A stretch of DNA of 64,000 nucleotides from Luteimonas padinae (GCF_014652935.1 NZ_BMZT01000005.1:186001-250000), one strand, 5' to 3'; positions 48,672 to 59,722 are shown, counted from the first letter of the stretch. The notes: generated by a model from the letters alone, not told the origin. Made by a program: numbers and translations.

Positions 48672-48677
48672 TAGAAT
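48672..48677 (+). promoter_or_regulatory. -10 box for kbl
   Basis: TAGAAT, 33 bases before the kbl start codon and 11 after the metallopeptidase stop. The spacing to the ATG equals that of the tdh box. Confidence 0.45.
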
Positions 48678-48709
48678 CCGGGATCCGTTCCTGCCGAGGC
48701 CTTCCGACC

Positions 48710-49903
48710 ATGTCCACCACCCAGCGCTACGCCGATACCCTCGACGAGATTCGCAAGGCCGGACTGTTCAAGGCCGAGCGCATCATCACCAGTCCCCAGT
48801 CGGCGGAAGTCACGCTGGCGGACGGCCGCACGGTGCTCAACTTCTGCGCCAACAACTACCTTGGCCTGGCCGATCATCCGGACATCATCGCCGCCGCGCG
48901 CGAGGCGCTGGACACGCACGGCTTCGGCATGGCCTCGGTGCGCTTCATCTGCGGCACCCAGGACCTGCACAAGGAGCTGGAACGCACGATCGCGGACTTC
49001 TTCGGCAAGGAGGACACCATCCTCTACGCCGCCTGCTTCGACGCCAACGGCGGCCTGTTCGAGCCGCTGCTGGGCGAAGAGGACGCGATCATCAGCGACG
49101 CCCTCAACCACGCCTCGATCATCGACGGCGTGCGCCTGTGCAAGGCGAAGCGCTACCGCTACGCCAACTGCGACATGGCGGACCTGGAGAAACAGCTGCA
49201 GCAGGCGAAGGCCGACGGCGCGCGCACGATCATGATCACCACCGACGGCGTGTTCTCGATGGACGGCTTCATCGCGCCGCTCGACGAGATCACCGCGCTG
49301 GCTTCGAGGTATGGCGCCCTGGTGCACATCGACGAGTGCCACGCCACCGGCTTCATCGGCGCCACCGGCCGCGGCTCGGCCGAGGTGAAGGGCGTGCTGG
49401 ACAGGATCGACATCATCACCGGCACGCTCGGCAAAGCGATGGGCGGCGCGCTGGGCGGTTTCACCACCGCCAGGGCGGAGGTGATCGAGCTGCTGCGCCA
49501 GCGCTCCCGGCCCTACCTGTTCTCGAACTCGCTGCCGCCGCACGTGGTGGCCGCGGGCACCAGGGCCTTCCAGATGCTGGATGCCGCCGGTGACCTGCGC
49601 GAGCGGCTGGCGGAAAACACCGCCTACTTCCGCGAGCGCATGACCGCCGCCGGCTTCGACATCAAGCCCGGCGTGCACCCCATCAGCCCGGTGATGCTGT
49701 ACGACGCGCCGCTGGCGCAGCGCTTCGCCGAGCGCCTGCTCGAGGAAGGCATCTACGCGATCGGCTTCTTCTTCCCGGTGGTGCCCAAGGGCCAGGCGCG
49801 CATCCGCACGCAGCTGTCGGCGGCGCATACGCGCGAGCACCTGGACCGGGCGATCGATGCGTTCACGCGCATCGGCCGCGAGCTGGGCGTGCTGAAGGCC
49901 TGA
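48710..49903 (+). CDS. kbl: Glycine C-acetyltransferase (2-amino-3-ketobutyrate CoA ligase)
   Basis: PLP enzyme that splits 2-amino-3-ketobutyrate with CoA into glycine and acetyl-CoA, the step after Tdh. 397 residues. Signature regions: [48 protein letters not shown], and the PLP lysine in [18 protein letters not shown]. It belongs to the alpha-oxoamine synthase family, and the pairing with tdh fixes the choice over BioF or HemA. Confidence 0.96.
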   Translation: MSTTQRYADTLDEIRKAGLFKAERIITSPQSAEVTLADGRTVLNFCANNYLGLADHPDIIAAAREALDTHGFGMASVRFICGTQDLHKELERTIADFFGKEDTILYAACFDANGGLFEPLLGEEDAIISDALNHASIIDGVRLCKAKRYRYANCDMADLEKQLQQAKADGARTIMITTDGVFSMDGFIAPLDEITALASRYGALVHIDECHATGFIGATGRGSAEVKGVLDRIDIITGTLGKAMGGALGGFTTARAEVIELLRQRSRPYLFSNSLPPHVVAAGTRAFQMLDAAGDLRERLAENTAYFRERMTAAGFDIKPGVHPISPVMLYDAPLAQRFAERLLEEGIYAIGFFFPVVPKGQARIRTQLSAAHTREHLDRAIDAFTRIGRELGVLKA

Positions 49904-49939
49904 CCGGCCAGGCTGCGCCGGCCCCGAACGGGCCGGCCC

Positions 49940-50785
49940 TCAGGCCGCGGCGGGCGTCGACGGCGGCAGCAGTGCCGCGAGTTCCGCCGCATCCAGCGGG
50001 CGCCATGCGCCCTTGGCCAGCTCGCCCAGCGCCACCGGGCCGATCGCCACCCGCACCAGCCGCAGCACGTCGAAGCCGAAGGCGGCCATCAGGCGGCGGA
50101 TGTGGCCTTCGTGCAGCACCACTTCGAGCCAGGCATTGCGCCCGCCTTCGCGGAGGATGCGCACCGATCCCAGCGACAGGTGCTCGCGATCGCAGCGGAC
50201 GCCACGCACCATCGCCTCGAGCTGCGCCGGTGCCGGGCAGCCGTCGATCTGTACATGGTAGGTCTTTTCCGGGCCGGTCCCCGGGTCGGTGATGGTGGCC
50301 GCCCAGGCGGGGTCGTTGGTGAACAGCAGCAGGCCTTCGCTGGCCTGGTCCAGGCGCCCCACCGGCGCGATCCAACCGAGTCCGGCGCCGTCGAAGCAGC
50401 GGTACACGGTGTCGCGGCCACGCTCGTCGCTGGCCGTGGTGACCAGTCCGCGCGGCTTGTTGAGCACGAGGTAGAGCGGCGCGGGAGCGGTCGCGTCGAC
50501 GCCGTCGACCTCGATGCGGGCGGCAGCGGCGTCAACCGGATGCTCGGGGTCGCGCATCACGCGGCCATCGACCGTTACCCGGCCCGCGCGGATCCTGCGT
50601 TCGGCTTCGGTACGCGAACAGATGCCGCGCTTGGACAGCGCGCGCGCCAGCCCGTGCCGGGCACCCGGGCGCGCGCCCGGCTCAGCGGGGCTCGCCGTCG
50701 TCGGCGGCGGGAACCGGCGTCCCTTCGGCGGGCGCCGGCTGGCCTTCGGTGCCCGCGGGCGCGGCCGGCGCGGCGGCCGGTGCAC
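49940..50785 (-). CDS. RsuA/RluB-family pseudouridine synthase
   Basis: 281 residues. After an Arg/Pro-rich lead of about 45 residues comes an S4 RNA-binding domain (LARALSKRGICSRTEAERRI...GRVTVDGR). The catalytic domain has LYLVLNKPRGLVTT and the active-site aspartate in VGRLDQASEGLLLFTND, then EKTYHVQIDG and EGHIRRLMAAFG. It modifies ribosomal RNA; which position is not clear. No ATG, GTG or TTG occurs in frame after 50785, so the gene overlaps the end of the upstream gene by 104 bases, which is unusual. Confidence 0.9.
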   Translation of the reverse strand: MHRPPRRPRPRAPKASRRPPKGRRFPPPTTASPAEPGARPGARHGLARALSKRGICSRTEAERRIRAGRVTVDGRVMRDPEHPVDAAAARIEVDGVDATAPAPLYLVLNKPRGLVTTASDERGRDTVYRCFDGAGLGWIAPVGRLDQASEGLLLFTNDPAWAATITDPGTGPEKTYHVQIDGCPAPAQLEAMVRGVRCDREHLSLGSVRILREGGRNAWLEVVLHEGHIRRLMAAFGFDVLRLVRVAIGPVALGELAKGAWRPLDAAELAALLPPSTPAAA

Positions 50786-51218
50786 TGCCGCGGGCGACGC
50801 GCACGCCGCGCGCCTTCATCCACGCGTCGAACTCGTCGGCGGTCATGCGACGACCGTTCTGGTTCATGTCGAATCGCCAGGGCGTGTTGTCGAATTCGGT
50901 CTGCGGCTTGTAGGCGCCGGGATCGTTGGGATTGGCGACGCTCGCGGGAGTCGCGATGGCGACGTTGCGGCAGCTTTCGATGCGTCGGCGCAGCAGCACC
51001 TCGTCGACGGTCTGCGACTCGTCATAGGCATGGCCGAGGACGCCGCTGTTGGCACCCAGCATGTAGGACGGCGCCACCAGCTCGGTCGCCAGCGGGGCGA
51101 GCACGCTGACCCGCTGCGCCGCGCCCGCGGTCGGCAGGTTGCCGCAATCGACCGCGGCCATCGCGAAACCGGGGGCCGCCAGGCCGGTCGCCACCACCAC
51201 CCACGCCGCACGCTTCAT
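50682..51218 (-). CDS. Exported protein of unknown function
   Basis: 178 residues starting MKRAAWVVVATGLAAPGFA, a clear signal peptide; a GTG eight codons earlier is an alternative. The mature part begins VDCGNLP and has two cysteines (VDCGNL, IESCRNVAI). It contains DMNQNGRRMTADEFDAWMKARG, which resembles a single degenerate EF-hand. The last 35 residues are Ala/Pro/Gly-rich. I do not recognise the family. It lies between ompA and the pseudouridine synthase, on the same strand, overlapping the latter. Confidence 0.7.
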   Translation of the reverse strand: MKRAAWVVVATGLAAPGFAMAAVDCGNLPTAGAAQRVSVLAPLATELVAPSYMLGANSGVLGHAYDESQTVDEVLLRRRIESCRNVAIATPASVANPNDPGAYKPQTEFDNTPWRFDMNQNGRRMTADEFDAWMKARGVRVARGSAPAAAPAAPAGTEGQPAPAEGTPVPAADDGEPR

Positions 51219-51273
51219 GTCGTCGATCCACTTCTTCTGCACAGGGCGGCGAGTGTAGCAGGCTGCAAACGCA

Positions 51274-51300
51274 CGAAGCCCGGCGCGAGGCCGGGCTTCG
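51274..51300 (-). terminator. Terminator hairpin after ompA copy 1
   Basis: Stem CGAAGCCCGG/CCGGGCTTCG with a short GC loop, 25 bases after the stop. The same arrangement follows ompA copy 2, so it was duplicated with the gene. Confidence 0.65.
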
Positions 51301-51324
51301 TGGGTACTACAGGTGCCGACGTCC

Positions 51325-52416
51325 TCAGTTCTGGACGTTCAGCTCCGTGCGGCGGTTGCGCGCGCGGCCGTCCGGGTTGTCCGAACCGTCGTCGTTGGTG
51401 TTCGGCGCGATCGGGCGGCTCTCGCCGTAGCCGTTCGGGCCCACCAGGCGCGAAGCGTCGATGCCGTTACCGGTCAGGTAGTCGTACACCGCCTTCGCGC
51501 GGCGCTCCGACAGCGACTGGTTGTAGGCGTCGGTGCCCTTCGAGTCGGTGTGGCCGGCCACCTCGACCTTCAGCTCCGGATAACGCTTCAGGATCTCGAT
51601 CGCCTCGTTCAGGATCGACACCGCGTCAGGACGCAGCGTCGACTTGTCGAAGTCGAAGTTCACGCCCTTCAGGTCGATCGACACCGGCACCGGGCAGCCG
51701 TCCGGACCGATCGTCTGGCCAGCCTGCGAACCCGGGCACTTGTCGTCGCAGTCGTTCACGCCGTCGCCGTCGCTGTCCATGTCCGCGCAGCTCGGGGCCA
51801 CCGGCGCCGGGGCCACCGGGGCGGTCGGCTCCGGACCCAGCGGGATCACCACGCCGACAGACGCCAGAACGTCGCCGAACCAGTCTTCGCTGGAGGCGTT
51901 GACGCTGGTGTCGTCGAAGTCGGCGCGGTAGGCCAGCTCGGTGCGCAGCTTCGCGCGGCTGCCAATGTCGCCCTGGGCGCCGACGCCGATCTTGGCTGCG
52001 AAGTTGCCTTCTTCACGCTGGCCCGGCGAGTTCGGGCTCGGGGACGCGTCGTACTCTTCTTCCGAGCGCTGGTAGCCCACGCCCATCAGCAGGTAGGGGT
52101 TCCAGTTGCGGCCTTCGGCGAGGAAGTGGCGACGCAGGTCGAACGAAACGCCGTACTGGCTCCAGTTCAGGTCCTGGTTCGCGTCATTGTTCGGGTTCTG
52201 GTAGTTCAGCTCGGCGTCGACCGACCACACCGGGGAGATGAACTTGCCGATGCCCAGGCCCAGGAACGGAGCATCGCGGCTGCCGCGATCATTGTCCTGG
52301 AGGTTGAAGCCGGCGCTGCCGGTCAGGTACCAGCGGTCGTCGAATTCCTGGGCGGCGGCGGCCTGCGAGAACGCAATGCCTGCCAGCAGGGCAGTGCTCA
52401 GCACGCGGATCTTCAT
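51325..52416 (-). CDS. OmpA-family outer-membrane protein, copy 1
   Basis: 363 residues, signal peptide MKIRVLSTALLAGIAFSQAAAA. An eight-stranded barrel (about 23-195, from DDRWYLTGSAGFNLQDND to DWFGDVLASVGVVIPLG) is followed by a Pro/Ala linker and a calcium-binding thrombospondin type-3 like stretch (DMDSDGDGVNDCDDKCPGS). The C-terminal OmpA peptidoglycan-binding domain has VNFDFDKSTLRPDA, VAGHTDSKGTDAYN and LSERRAKAVYDYL. From about residue 190 onward it is nearly identical to copy 2; the barrel differs more. Confidence 0.95.
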   Translation of the reverse strand: MKIRVLSTALLAGIAFSQAAAAQEFDDRWYLTGSAGFNLQDNDRGSRDAPFLGLGIGKFISPVWSVDAELNYQNPNNDANQDLNWSQYGVSFDLRRHFLAEGRNWNPYLLMGVGYQRSEEEYDASPSPNSPGQREEGNFAAKIGVGAQGDIGSRAKLRTELAYRADFDDTSVNASSEDWFGDVLASVGVVIPLGPEPTAPVAPAPVAPSCADMDSDGDGVNDCDDKCPGSQAGQTIGPDGCPVPVSIDLKGVNFDFDKSTLRPDAVSILNEAIEILKRYPELKVEVAGHTDSKGTDAYNQSLSERRAKAVYDYLTGNGIDASRLVGPNGYGESRPIAPNTNDDGSDNPDGRARNRRTELNVQN

Positions 52417-52550
52417 TGATTACTCCTAAGGTCAATCAGGAATGAAAAAGGGGGAGCGGCGGGAGCATCAAGGCAGGCCGAAGCCCGCCCCTGCCAGTCG
52501 CGCCGGCAATCATACACATTCAGGCAGATGTTAACCATCCATTAAAAGCA

Positions 52551-52576
52551 CGAGGCCCGGCATTGGCCGGGCCTCG
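52551..52576 (-). terminator. Terminator hairpin after ompA copy 2
   Basis: Stem CGAGGCCCGG/CCGGGCCTCG, 6-base loop, followed on the minus strand by TGCTTTTAATGG. The pattern matches the hairpin after copy 1. Between it and the copy 1 start (52417-52550) I see an AT-richer stretch that probably holds the copy 1 promoter, but no clear boxes. Confidence 0.7.
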
Positions 52577-52600
52577 TGGGTACTACAGGTGCCGACGTCC

Positions 52601-53722
52601 TCAGTTCTGGACGTTCAGCTCCGTGCGGCGGTTGCGCGCGCGGCCGTCCGGGTTGTCCGAACCGTCGTCGTTGGTGTTCGGCGCGATCGGGCGGCTCTCG
52701 CCGTAACCGTTCGGGCCCACCAGGCGCGAAGCGTCGATGCCGTTGCCGGTCAGGTAGTCGTACACCGCCGTCGCGCGGCGCTCCGACAGGGCCTGGTTGT
52801 AGGCATCGGTACCCTTCGAGTCGGTGTGGCCAGCCACCTCGACCTTCAGCTCCGGATAGCGCTTCAGGATCTCGATCGCCTCGTTCAGGATCGACACCGC
52901 ATCGGGACGCAGGGTCGACTTGTCGAAGTCGAAGTTCACGCCCTTCAGGTCGATCGACACCGGCACCGGGCAGCCGTCCGGACCGATCGTCTGGCCAGCC
53001 TGCGAACCCGGGCACTTGTCGTCGCAGTCGTTCACGCCGTCGCCGTCGCTGTCCATGTCCGCGCAGCTCGGCGCCACCGGCGCCGGGGCCACCGGGGCGG
53101 TCGGCTCCGGACCCAGCGGGATCACCACGCCCACCGACGCCAGAACGTCGCCGAACCAGTCTTCGCCGTCATCGCGCGGCACGTCGTCGTTGATGAACGC
53201 CGCGCGGGTGTCGTCGAGTGCAACGGCGCGGTAAGCGAGCTCCGCGCGCAGGCGGGCACGCCCGGCGTTGCCCTGCACGCCGACGCCGAGCTTGCCGGCC
53301 ACGGCGCCCTCTTCCTCCTGGAACGGGGAATCCGGGCTCGGCGAGTTGTCCAGTTCGATCTCCTCACGCTGGTAGCCCAGACCCATCAGCAGGTAGGGGT
53401 TCCAGCTGCGGCCCTCGGCGATGAAGTGACGGCGGGCGTCGAACGAGATGCCGTACTGGCTCCAGTTCAGGTCCTGGTTGCTGTCCCAGTTCGGATTCTG
53501 GTAATTGAGCTCCGCGTCGACCGACCAGTTCGGGGAAACGAACTTGCCGATGCCCAGGCCCAGGAAGGGCGCGTTGCGGGTGCCACGATCGTTGTCCTGC
53601 AGGTTGAAACCGGCGCTGCCGGTCAGGTACCAGCGGTCGTCGTATTCCTGCGCGGCGGCGCCATGGGCAGCGCCCAGACCGGCCAGCAGCATGGCTGCGC
53701 ACAGCAGCTTCTTGTTCATCAT
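52601..53722 (-). CDS. OmpA-family outer-membrane protein, copy 2
   Basis: 373 residues from MMNKKLLCAAMLLAGLG with a signal peptide; domain order as in copy 1. The barrel carries extra residues in one loop (DDTRAAFINDDVPRDDGED) compared with copy 1. The linker, type-3 repeat and OmpA domain differ from copy 1 at only a few residues (for example NQALSERRATAV against NQSLSERRAKAV). A tandem duplication with later homogenisation of the 3' half is the likely history. Confidence 0.95.
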   Translation of the reverse strand: MMNKKLLCAAMLLAGLGAAHGAAAQEYDDRWYLTGSAGFNLQDNDRGTRNAPFLGLGIGKFVSPNWSVDAELNYQNPNWDSNQDLNWSQYGISFDARRHFIAEGRSWNPYLLMGLGYQREEIELDNSPSPDSPFQEEEGAVAGKLGVGVQGNAGRARLRAELAYRAVALDDTRAAFINDDVPRDDGEDWFGDVLASVGVVIPLGPEPTAPVAPAPVAPSCADMDSDGDGVNDCDDKCPGSQAGQTIGPDGCPVPVSIDLKGVNFDFDKSTLRPDAVSILNEAIEILKRYPELKVEVAGHTDSKGTDAYNQALSERRATAVYDYLTGNGIDASRLVGPNGYGESRPIAPNTNDDGSDNPDGRARNRRTELNVQN

Positions 53723-53963
53723 GTTGTTGCTCCTTGGGTGGGGACGGTGGCGAGCGATGCCGAGGCCGCCTGAAACTGTTGATGGACTCGGCCATGGGCA
53801 CGACCGGATCGCGCCGCAGGTTAGGTTCAACCCCGTGAAGGCGGCGTTAACGTTGACCTAACAAACTCCGTGCCGAACGCCCGGCAGCACGGGCACAATC
53901 ACACGGCGGACGCTGCGCGGATCGCGGGCTCGCGACACAATCGTGCAGGCTCTGGACCACCCC

Positions 53964-54087
53964 CTGTTCAGCCGGGGTTTCGAAACCGGGCAGTAACGTG
54001 CGCCAACTTTTTCTCCGCCGCGACTTCGGCGGAACCGGCACGACCCGCTGTTCTGCGGGCTTCGCGCCCGGGCAGCAAGCGCGCCAG
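53964..54087. repeat. Imperfect direct repeat in the ompA-SleB spacer
   Basis: Two roughly 40-base copies (53964-54007 and 54048-54087) share the pattern CTGTTC..CGGG.TTCG...CCGGGCAG.AA.G.GCGCCA at about 80 percent. The 53723-54198 spacer otherwise shows no gene. The ompA promoter must lie in its left part; no clear boxes were found. Confidence 0.6.
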
Positions 54088-54198
54088 AGAGTGCCGCCGC
54101 CCTCCCCAACACGCCAGGCCGTTCCGCGACGCGGTGGCACGGGTTCCATTGGAGCCCGGCCCTGCTGCGCGGGCGGCGCAACGGAGCAAGGAGCCGTC

Positions 54199-54654
54199 AT
54201 GAAACTCGCCTGGATCCTGTGGCTGGCATCGATACTGCCCCCGCAGGCTGCAGACTCCCTGTGCCTCAGCACCACGCTGTATCTCGAGGCCCGCGACCAG
54301 TCCGTCTTGGGCCAGCACGCCGTGGCCGAGGTCGCCCTGCGCCGCGCCGACAGCGGCCTGTGGGGCGATTCGGTCTGCGACGTGGTGACCGCGCGCAAGC
54401 AGTTCGCGCCGACGATCGTGTCGCCGCGCACGCGCCTGACCAATACCGAGGCCTGGTCGCAGTCGGTGACCATCGCCCTCGAGGCGCAGCGCAACTGGGC
54501 GCTGCCGGCCGGCGAGCGCAAGGAAGTCGTGCCCGGCGCCAGCCACTTCCTGGCGCATGCCATCGCCAGTCCCAGCTGGCGCAATGCCTACCAGGTCGCG
54601 ACCATCGGCGACCACACCTTCCTCCGCGTCCAGAACCTGAAGCCGAAGTCCTGA
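54199..54654 (+). CDS. Cell wall hydrolase, SleB-like
   Basis: 151 residues with signal peptide MKLAWILWLASILPPQAA. The Hydrolase_2/SleB domain covers the rest: SLCLSTTLYLEARDQSVLGQHAVAEV (catalytic Glu probably that in YLEARD), CDVVTARKQFAP and PGASHFLAHAIASPSW. The family cleaves the glycan strand or cross-links of peptidoglycan. A strong ribosome binding site AAGGAG stands 6 bases before the ATG. Confidence 0.88.
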   Translation: MKLAWILWLASILPPQAADSLCLSTTLYLEARDQSVLGQHAVAEVALRRADSGLWGDSVCDVVTARKQFAPTIVSPRTRLTNTEAWSQSVTIALEAQRNWALPAGERKEVVPGASHFLAHAIASPSWRNAYQVATIGDHTFLRVQNLKPKS

Positions 54655-54703
54655 GGCCGGGCGGCCGTCACGCGGCGGCTTTAGTGCGCCGAGGGCAGCT
54701 CGG

Positions 54704-54817
54704 ATGATGGCGGTTTCCCCACGCGTGGAGCCGCAGATGAAGCTCGCCGCCTTCACGGCGCGCATGGAAGCCGACCCCGGCGTGCAGGCCGCGCTCAGGG
54801 CCGAAGGCCTGGAGTAG
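54704..54817 (+). pseudogene. Remnant of a glutathione S-transferase C-terminus
   Basis: A short open frame ends KLAAFTARMEADPGVQAALR, with AEGLE and a stop after it, the typical C-terminal helix of bacterial glutathione transferases. No thioredoxin-like domain or other part of the enzyme is found upstream, where sleB ends 50 bases away. It looks like a decayed gene end. The call rests on a short similarity pattern. Confidence 0.5.
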
Positions 54818-54874
54818 CGGCGCTTGCGGGAACCTTGGGGGATCTCCCCTGGGAGCGTCATGATCGCGATCGCC

Positions 54875-54936
54875 GCCATGGCGGCTCCTACAAAGGCCGG
54901 AGTCGACACGCCATGGCGGTTCCCATAAAGGCCGGA
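54875..54936. repeat. Two direct copies of a 27-base palindrome-containing unit
   Basis: GCCATGGCGGCTCCTACAAA and then GGCCGGA is followed 35 bases from its start by GCCATGGCGGTTCCCATAAA and GGCCGGA. The units contain the small palindrome CCATGG and a GGCTCCTACA core related to the REP-like elements elsewhere in the window. Confidence 0.6.
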
Positions 54937-54941
54937 AAGAA

Positions 54942-54966
54942 GAACGGCGCCCGTGGGGCGCCGTTC
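54942..54966 (-). terminator. Terminator of the prp genes
   Basis: Stem GAACGGCGCC/GGCGCCGTTC followed on the minus strand by TTCTTTCC, 28 bases after the prpC stop. Confidence 0.75.
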
Positions 54967-54993
54967 CTGTTTGCGCACCGGGCGTGGCGAGCC

Positions 54994-56148
54994 TCAGCCG
55001 CGCTCGTCCATCGGCACCCAGTCGCGGTTCTCCGGCCCGGTGTAGTTGGCGCTTGGGCGGATGATCTTGCCGTCGATGCGCTGCTCGATCACGTGCGCGC
55101 TCCAGCCGCTGGTGCGCGCGATCACGAACAGCGGCGTGAACATCGCCGTCGGCACGCCCATCATGTGATAGCTCACCGCGCTGAACCAGTCGAGGTTGGG
55201 GAACATCTTCTTGATGTCCCACATCACCGACTCCAGGCGCTCGGCGATCGCATACATGCGGGTGTCGCCCTGCTCTTCCGAGAGATCCTTCGCCACGTCC
55301 TTGATGATGCCGTTGCGCGGGTCGCCAACGGTGTACACCGGGTGGCCGAAGCCGATCACGACTTCCTTGCGGCCGACGCGCTCGCGGATGTCGGCCTCGG
55401 CCTCGTCGGCCGTGTCGTAGCGCTTCTGCACTTCGAAGGCGACCTCGTTGGCGCCGCCATGCTTCGGACCGCGCAGCGCGCCGATGGCGCCTGCGATGCA
55501 CGAATACATGTCACTGCCGGTGCCGGCGATGACGCGCGAGGTGAAGGTGGAGGCGTTGAACTCGTGCTCGGCATACAGGTTGAGCGACGTGTGCATCGCG
55601 CGCACCCACGACTCCGGCGGCGGCTCGCCGTGCAGCAGGTGCAGGAAGTGCCCGCCAATGGAATCGTCGTCGGTCTCGACGTCGATGACGCGGCCGTTGT
55701 GGCTGTAGTGGTACCAGTACAGCAGCATCGAGCCCAGCGAGGCCATCAGCTTGTCGGCGATGTCGCGCGCGCCCGGATGGTTGTGGTCGTCCTTCTCCGG
55801 CGCGATGCAGCCCAGCACCGAAACGCCGGTGCGCATCACGTCCATCGGGTGCGCCGACGGCGGCAGCTCCTCGAGCGCGGCCTTGACCGCGGCCGGGATG
55901 CCGCGCAGCGACTTCAGCTTCGCCTTGTAGCGCGCGAGCTCCGGCTTCGACGGCAGCTTGCCGTGCACCAGCAGGTAGGCGACCTCCTCGAACTCGGCGG
56001 TGGTCGCGAACTGCGTGATGTCATAGCCGCGGTAGTGCAGGTCGTTGCCGCTGCGGCCGACGCTGCACAGCGCGGTATTGCCCGCCGCGGTCCCGGACAG
56101 GGCGACCGACTTCTTCGGCTTGGGCAGGGTGGAGGTGGTCTCGCTCAT
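54994..56148 (-). CDS. prpC: 2-methylcitrate synthase
   Basis: Condenses propionyl-CoA with oxaloacetate. 384 residues of the citrate synthase family; the short length and the prpB neighbour support methylcitrate synthase over GltA. Landmarks: [28 protein letters not shown], the catalytic His region [42 protein letters not shown], and the C-terminal [12 protein letters not shown]. It follows prpB by 88 bases. Confidence 0.93.
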   Translation of the reverse strand: MSETTSTLPKPKKSVALSGTAAGNTALCSVGRSGNDLHYRGYDITQFATTAEFEEVAYLLVHGKLPSKPELARYKAKLKSLRGIPAAVKAALEELPPSAHPMDVMRTGVSVLGCIAPEKDDHNHPGARDIADKLMASLGSMLLYWYHYSHNGRVIDVETDDDSIGGHFLHLLHGEPPPESWVRAMHTSLNLYAEHEFNASTFTSRVIAGTGSDMYSCIAGAIGALRGPKHGGANEVAFEVQKRYDTADEAEADIRERVGRKEVVIGFGHPVYTVGDPRNGIIKDVAKDLSEEQGDTRMYAIAERLESVMWDIKKMFPNLDWFSAVSYHMMGVPTAMFTPLFVIARTSGWSAHVIEQRIDGKIIRPSANYTGPENRDWVPMDERG

Positions 56149-56236
56149 CAGGTGCTCCCTTGAAACATGTCTTCAGGTGTTCGCGCGCAGGCGGTGCCTG
56201 TGTCGACGGACTGCGGCATGCCGCGGTGGCGGACGC

Positions 56237-57118
56237 TCAGTCCTTCGAAAACAGCGCGTCGAGCCTGTCCTCGTAGGCGTGGTAGCCGAGGAAGTCGTAC
56301 AGCTCGGCGCGCGTCTGCAGGGTGTCGATGATGTTCTTCTGCGTGCCCTCGCGGCGCACGGTCTCGTAGAAGTTCAGCGCGGCCTTGTTCATGGCGCGGT
56401 AGGCGCCGCAGCAGTAGAGCGCGATGTCGACGCCGGGCGAGCGCAGTTCGTCGGTGGTGAAGAACGGGGTCGAGCCGAACTCGGTCAGGTTGGCCAGGAT
56501 CGGCACCTTCACCGCGTCCTTGAACTTGCGATAGTCCTCGAGCGACTTCATCGCCTCGGGGAAGATCATGTCAGCGCCGGCCTCGACGTAGGCGACCGCA
56601 CGCTCGATCGCGGCATCGATGCCTTCGACCGCGGCCGCGTCGGTGCGCGCCATGATGACGAAGCCGGCCTCGGTGCGGCCGTCGACCGCAGCCTTCACCC
56701 GGTCGACCATCTCTTGCTTCGGCACCACTTCCTTGTTCGGGCGGTGGCCGCAGCGCTTCTGGCCGACCTGGTCTTCCATGTGCACCGCGGCGACGCCCGC
56801 GCGCTCGAAGCTGCGGATGGTGCGGGCGATGTTGAACGCCCCGCCCCAGCCGGTGTCGATGTCGACCAGCAGCGGAAGCCCGGTGGCCTCGACGATGCGA
56901 CGGGCGTCGATCAGCACGTCCTCCATCGTGGAAATGCCGAGGTCGGGCATGCCCAGCGAATTCGCGGCCACGCCGCCGCCGGACAGGTACAGCGCCTTGT
57001 AACCGGTGCGCTTGGCCATCAGGCCGGCGTAGGCGGTGATGGCGCCCATCACTTGCAGGGGGGATTCTTCGGCGACGGCGGCGCGAAAGCGCGCGCCCGC
57101 GGAAACATGCTCGGACAT
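56237..57118 (-). CDS. prpB: 2-methylisocitrate lyase
   Basis: Cleaves 2-methylisocitrate to pyruvate and succinate. 293 residues starting [18 protein letters not shown]. The TIM barrel has [56 protein letters not shown] with the catalytic cysteine in KRCGH, and [13 protein letters not shown]. Start chosen after the probable promoter at 57151. Located between prpE and prpC. Confidence 0.96.
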   Translation of the reverse strand: MSEHVSAGARFRAAVAEESPLQVMGAITAYAGLMAKRTGYKALYLSGGGVAANSLGMPDLGISTMEDVLIDARRIVEATGLPLLVDIDTGWGGAFNIARTIRSFERAGVAAVHMEDQVGQKRCGHRPNKEVVPKQEMVDRVKAAVDGRTEAGFVIMARTDAAAVEGIDAAIERAVAYVEAGADMIFPEAMKSLEDYRKFKDAVKVPILANLTEFGSTPFFTTDELRSPGVDIALYCCGAYRAMNKAALNFYETVRREGTQKNIIDTLQTRAELYDFLGYHAYEDRLDALFSKD

Positions 57119-57150
57119 TGGAATCCTGCGTCGTGGGGTGAAGGACTCGT

Positions 57151-57156
57151 ATTCTA
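57151..57156 (-). promoter_or_regulatory. -10 box for prpB-prpC
   Basis: TAGAAT on the minus strand, 33 bases before the prpB start and about 90 bases after the prpE stop. A propionate regulator gene is not in the window. Confidence 0.45.
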
Positions 57157-57244
57157 GCGGAGCGCGCGCGGGCCCCGGCCGCGCGGCCGCACGGCCTGCC
57201 TCGCCCGCCTCGCCCGCCGACGGCCGCAACCGCGACGGCCGGCC

Positions 57245-59134
<1,890 letters not shown>

Positions 59135-59240
59135 GCCAGCCTCCTGTACGTCCCACGAGGCTAGTCGGCGGGTGGCGGCGATGCGTTACGACGTTGGTCT
59201 AAGGCAAGAAGCAGGGCTCCTCTCCGAAGTCCTGGAAATG

Positions 59241-59625
59241 CCGTGCTGCCCGGGACTGAAGCGGCTCCATTGGCGGGATCAGAGCAGTTCCGTTGGGATG
59301 CGCGCTGCCCGTCCCGTACACAGGGGGTGTGCTCCCCCGGCCGCCTCCGCGTCCAGCTACGGAAGCCGGCCGCCGGCCATCCATGGCCGGCTGTACGCAC
59401 ACCCCCTGTGCACGGGACGGGCTGTGGCGTTTTCCGGCTTCGGGTCGAAGGGCAAAAGCCAGCAGCAAGAGCCGAGAACCGATGTACGGGAACCGTTGTT
59501 CCTTCTCGACTCGCGCGGAGTTTTCGCCCGCGACGCTCTTCTCCTCCAGACCGCGAAGGCAGTCGGGGCCCGCCGTGGAGGCAGCGAACCCTTCAACGGA
59601 GCCGCTCGAACTGTCCCGGTCAGCG
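59241..59625. repeat. Nested inverted repeats in a 588-base spacer
   Basis: The inner pair is 28 bases (59305-59332 and 59397-59424), about 26 of 28 matching, around CCGTCCCGTACACAGGGGGT. An outer, looser pair (about 59241-59280 and 59590-59640) shares CGGCTCCATTG and CCGGGACT-type blocks. The whole forms a large hairpin between prpE and mdh. Open frames on both strands here lack any family features. It could be a decayed mobile element or a structured RNA; I cannot tell. Confidence 0.6.
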
Positions 59626-59656
59626 CGGTGCTTCCCGGCATCCAGTGAAGAACAAA

Positions 59657-59686
59657 GAAAAAACCGGGCCAAGGCCCGGTTTTTCC
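59657..59686. terminator. Terminator after mdh, symmetric
   Basis: A stem CCGGGCC/GGCCCGG with a 2-base loop is flanked by AAAAAA and TTTTT, so it can end transcription from either side. It lies about 37 bases after the mdh stop. Confidence 0.85.
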
Positions 59687-59722
59687 AGATCCGACTGCAG
59701 GTCAAACCCCGCAGGGAGAGGC

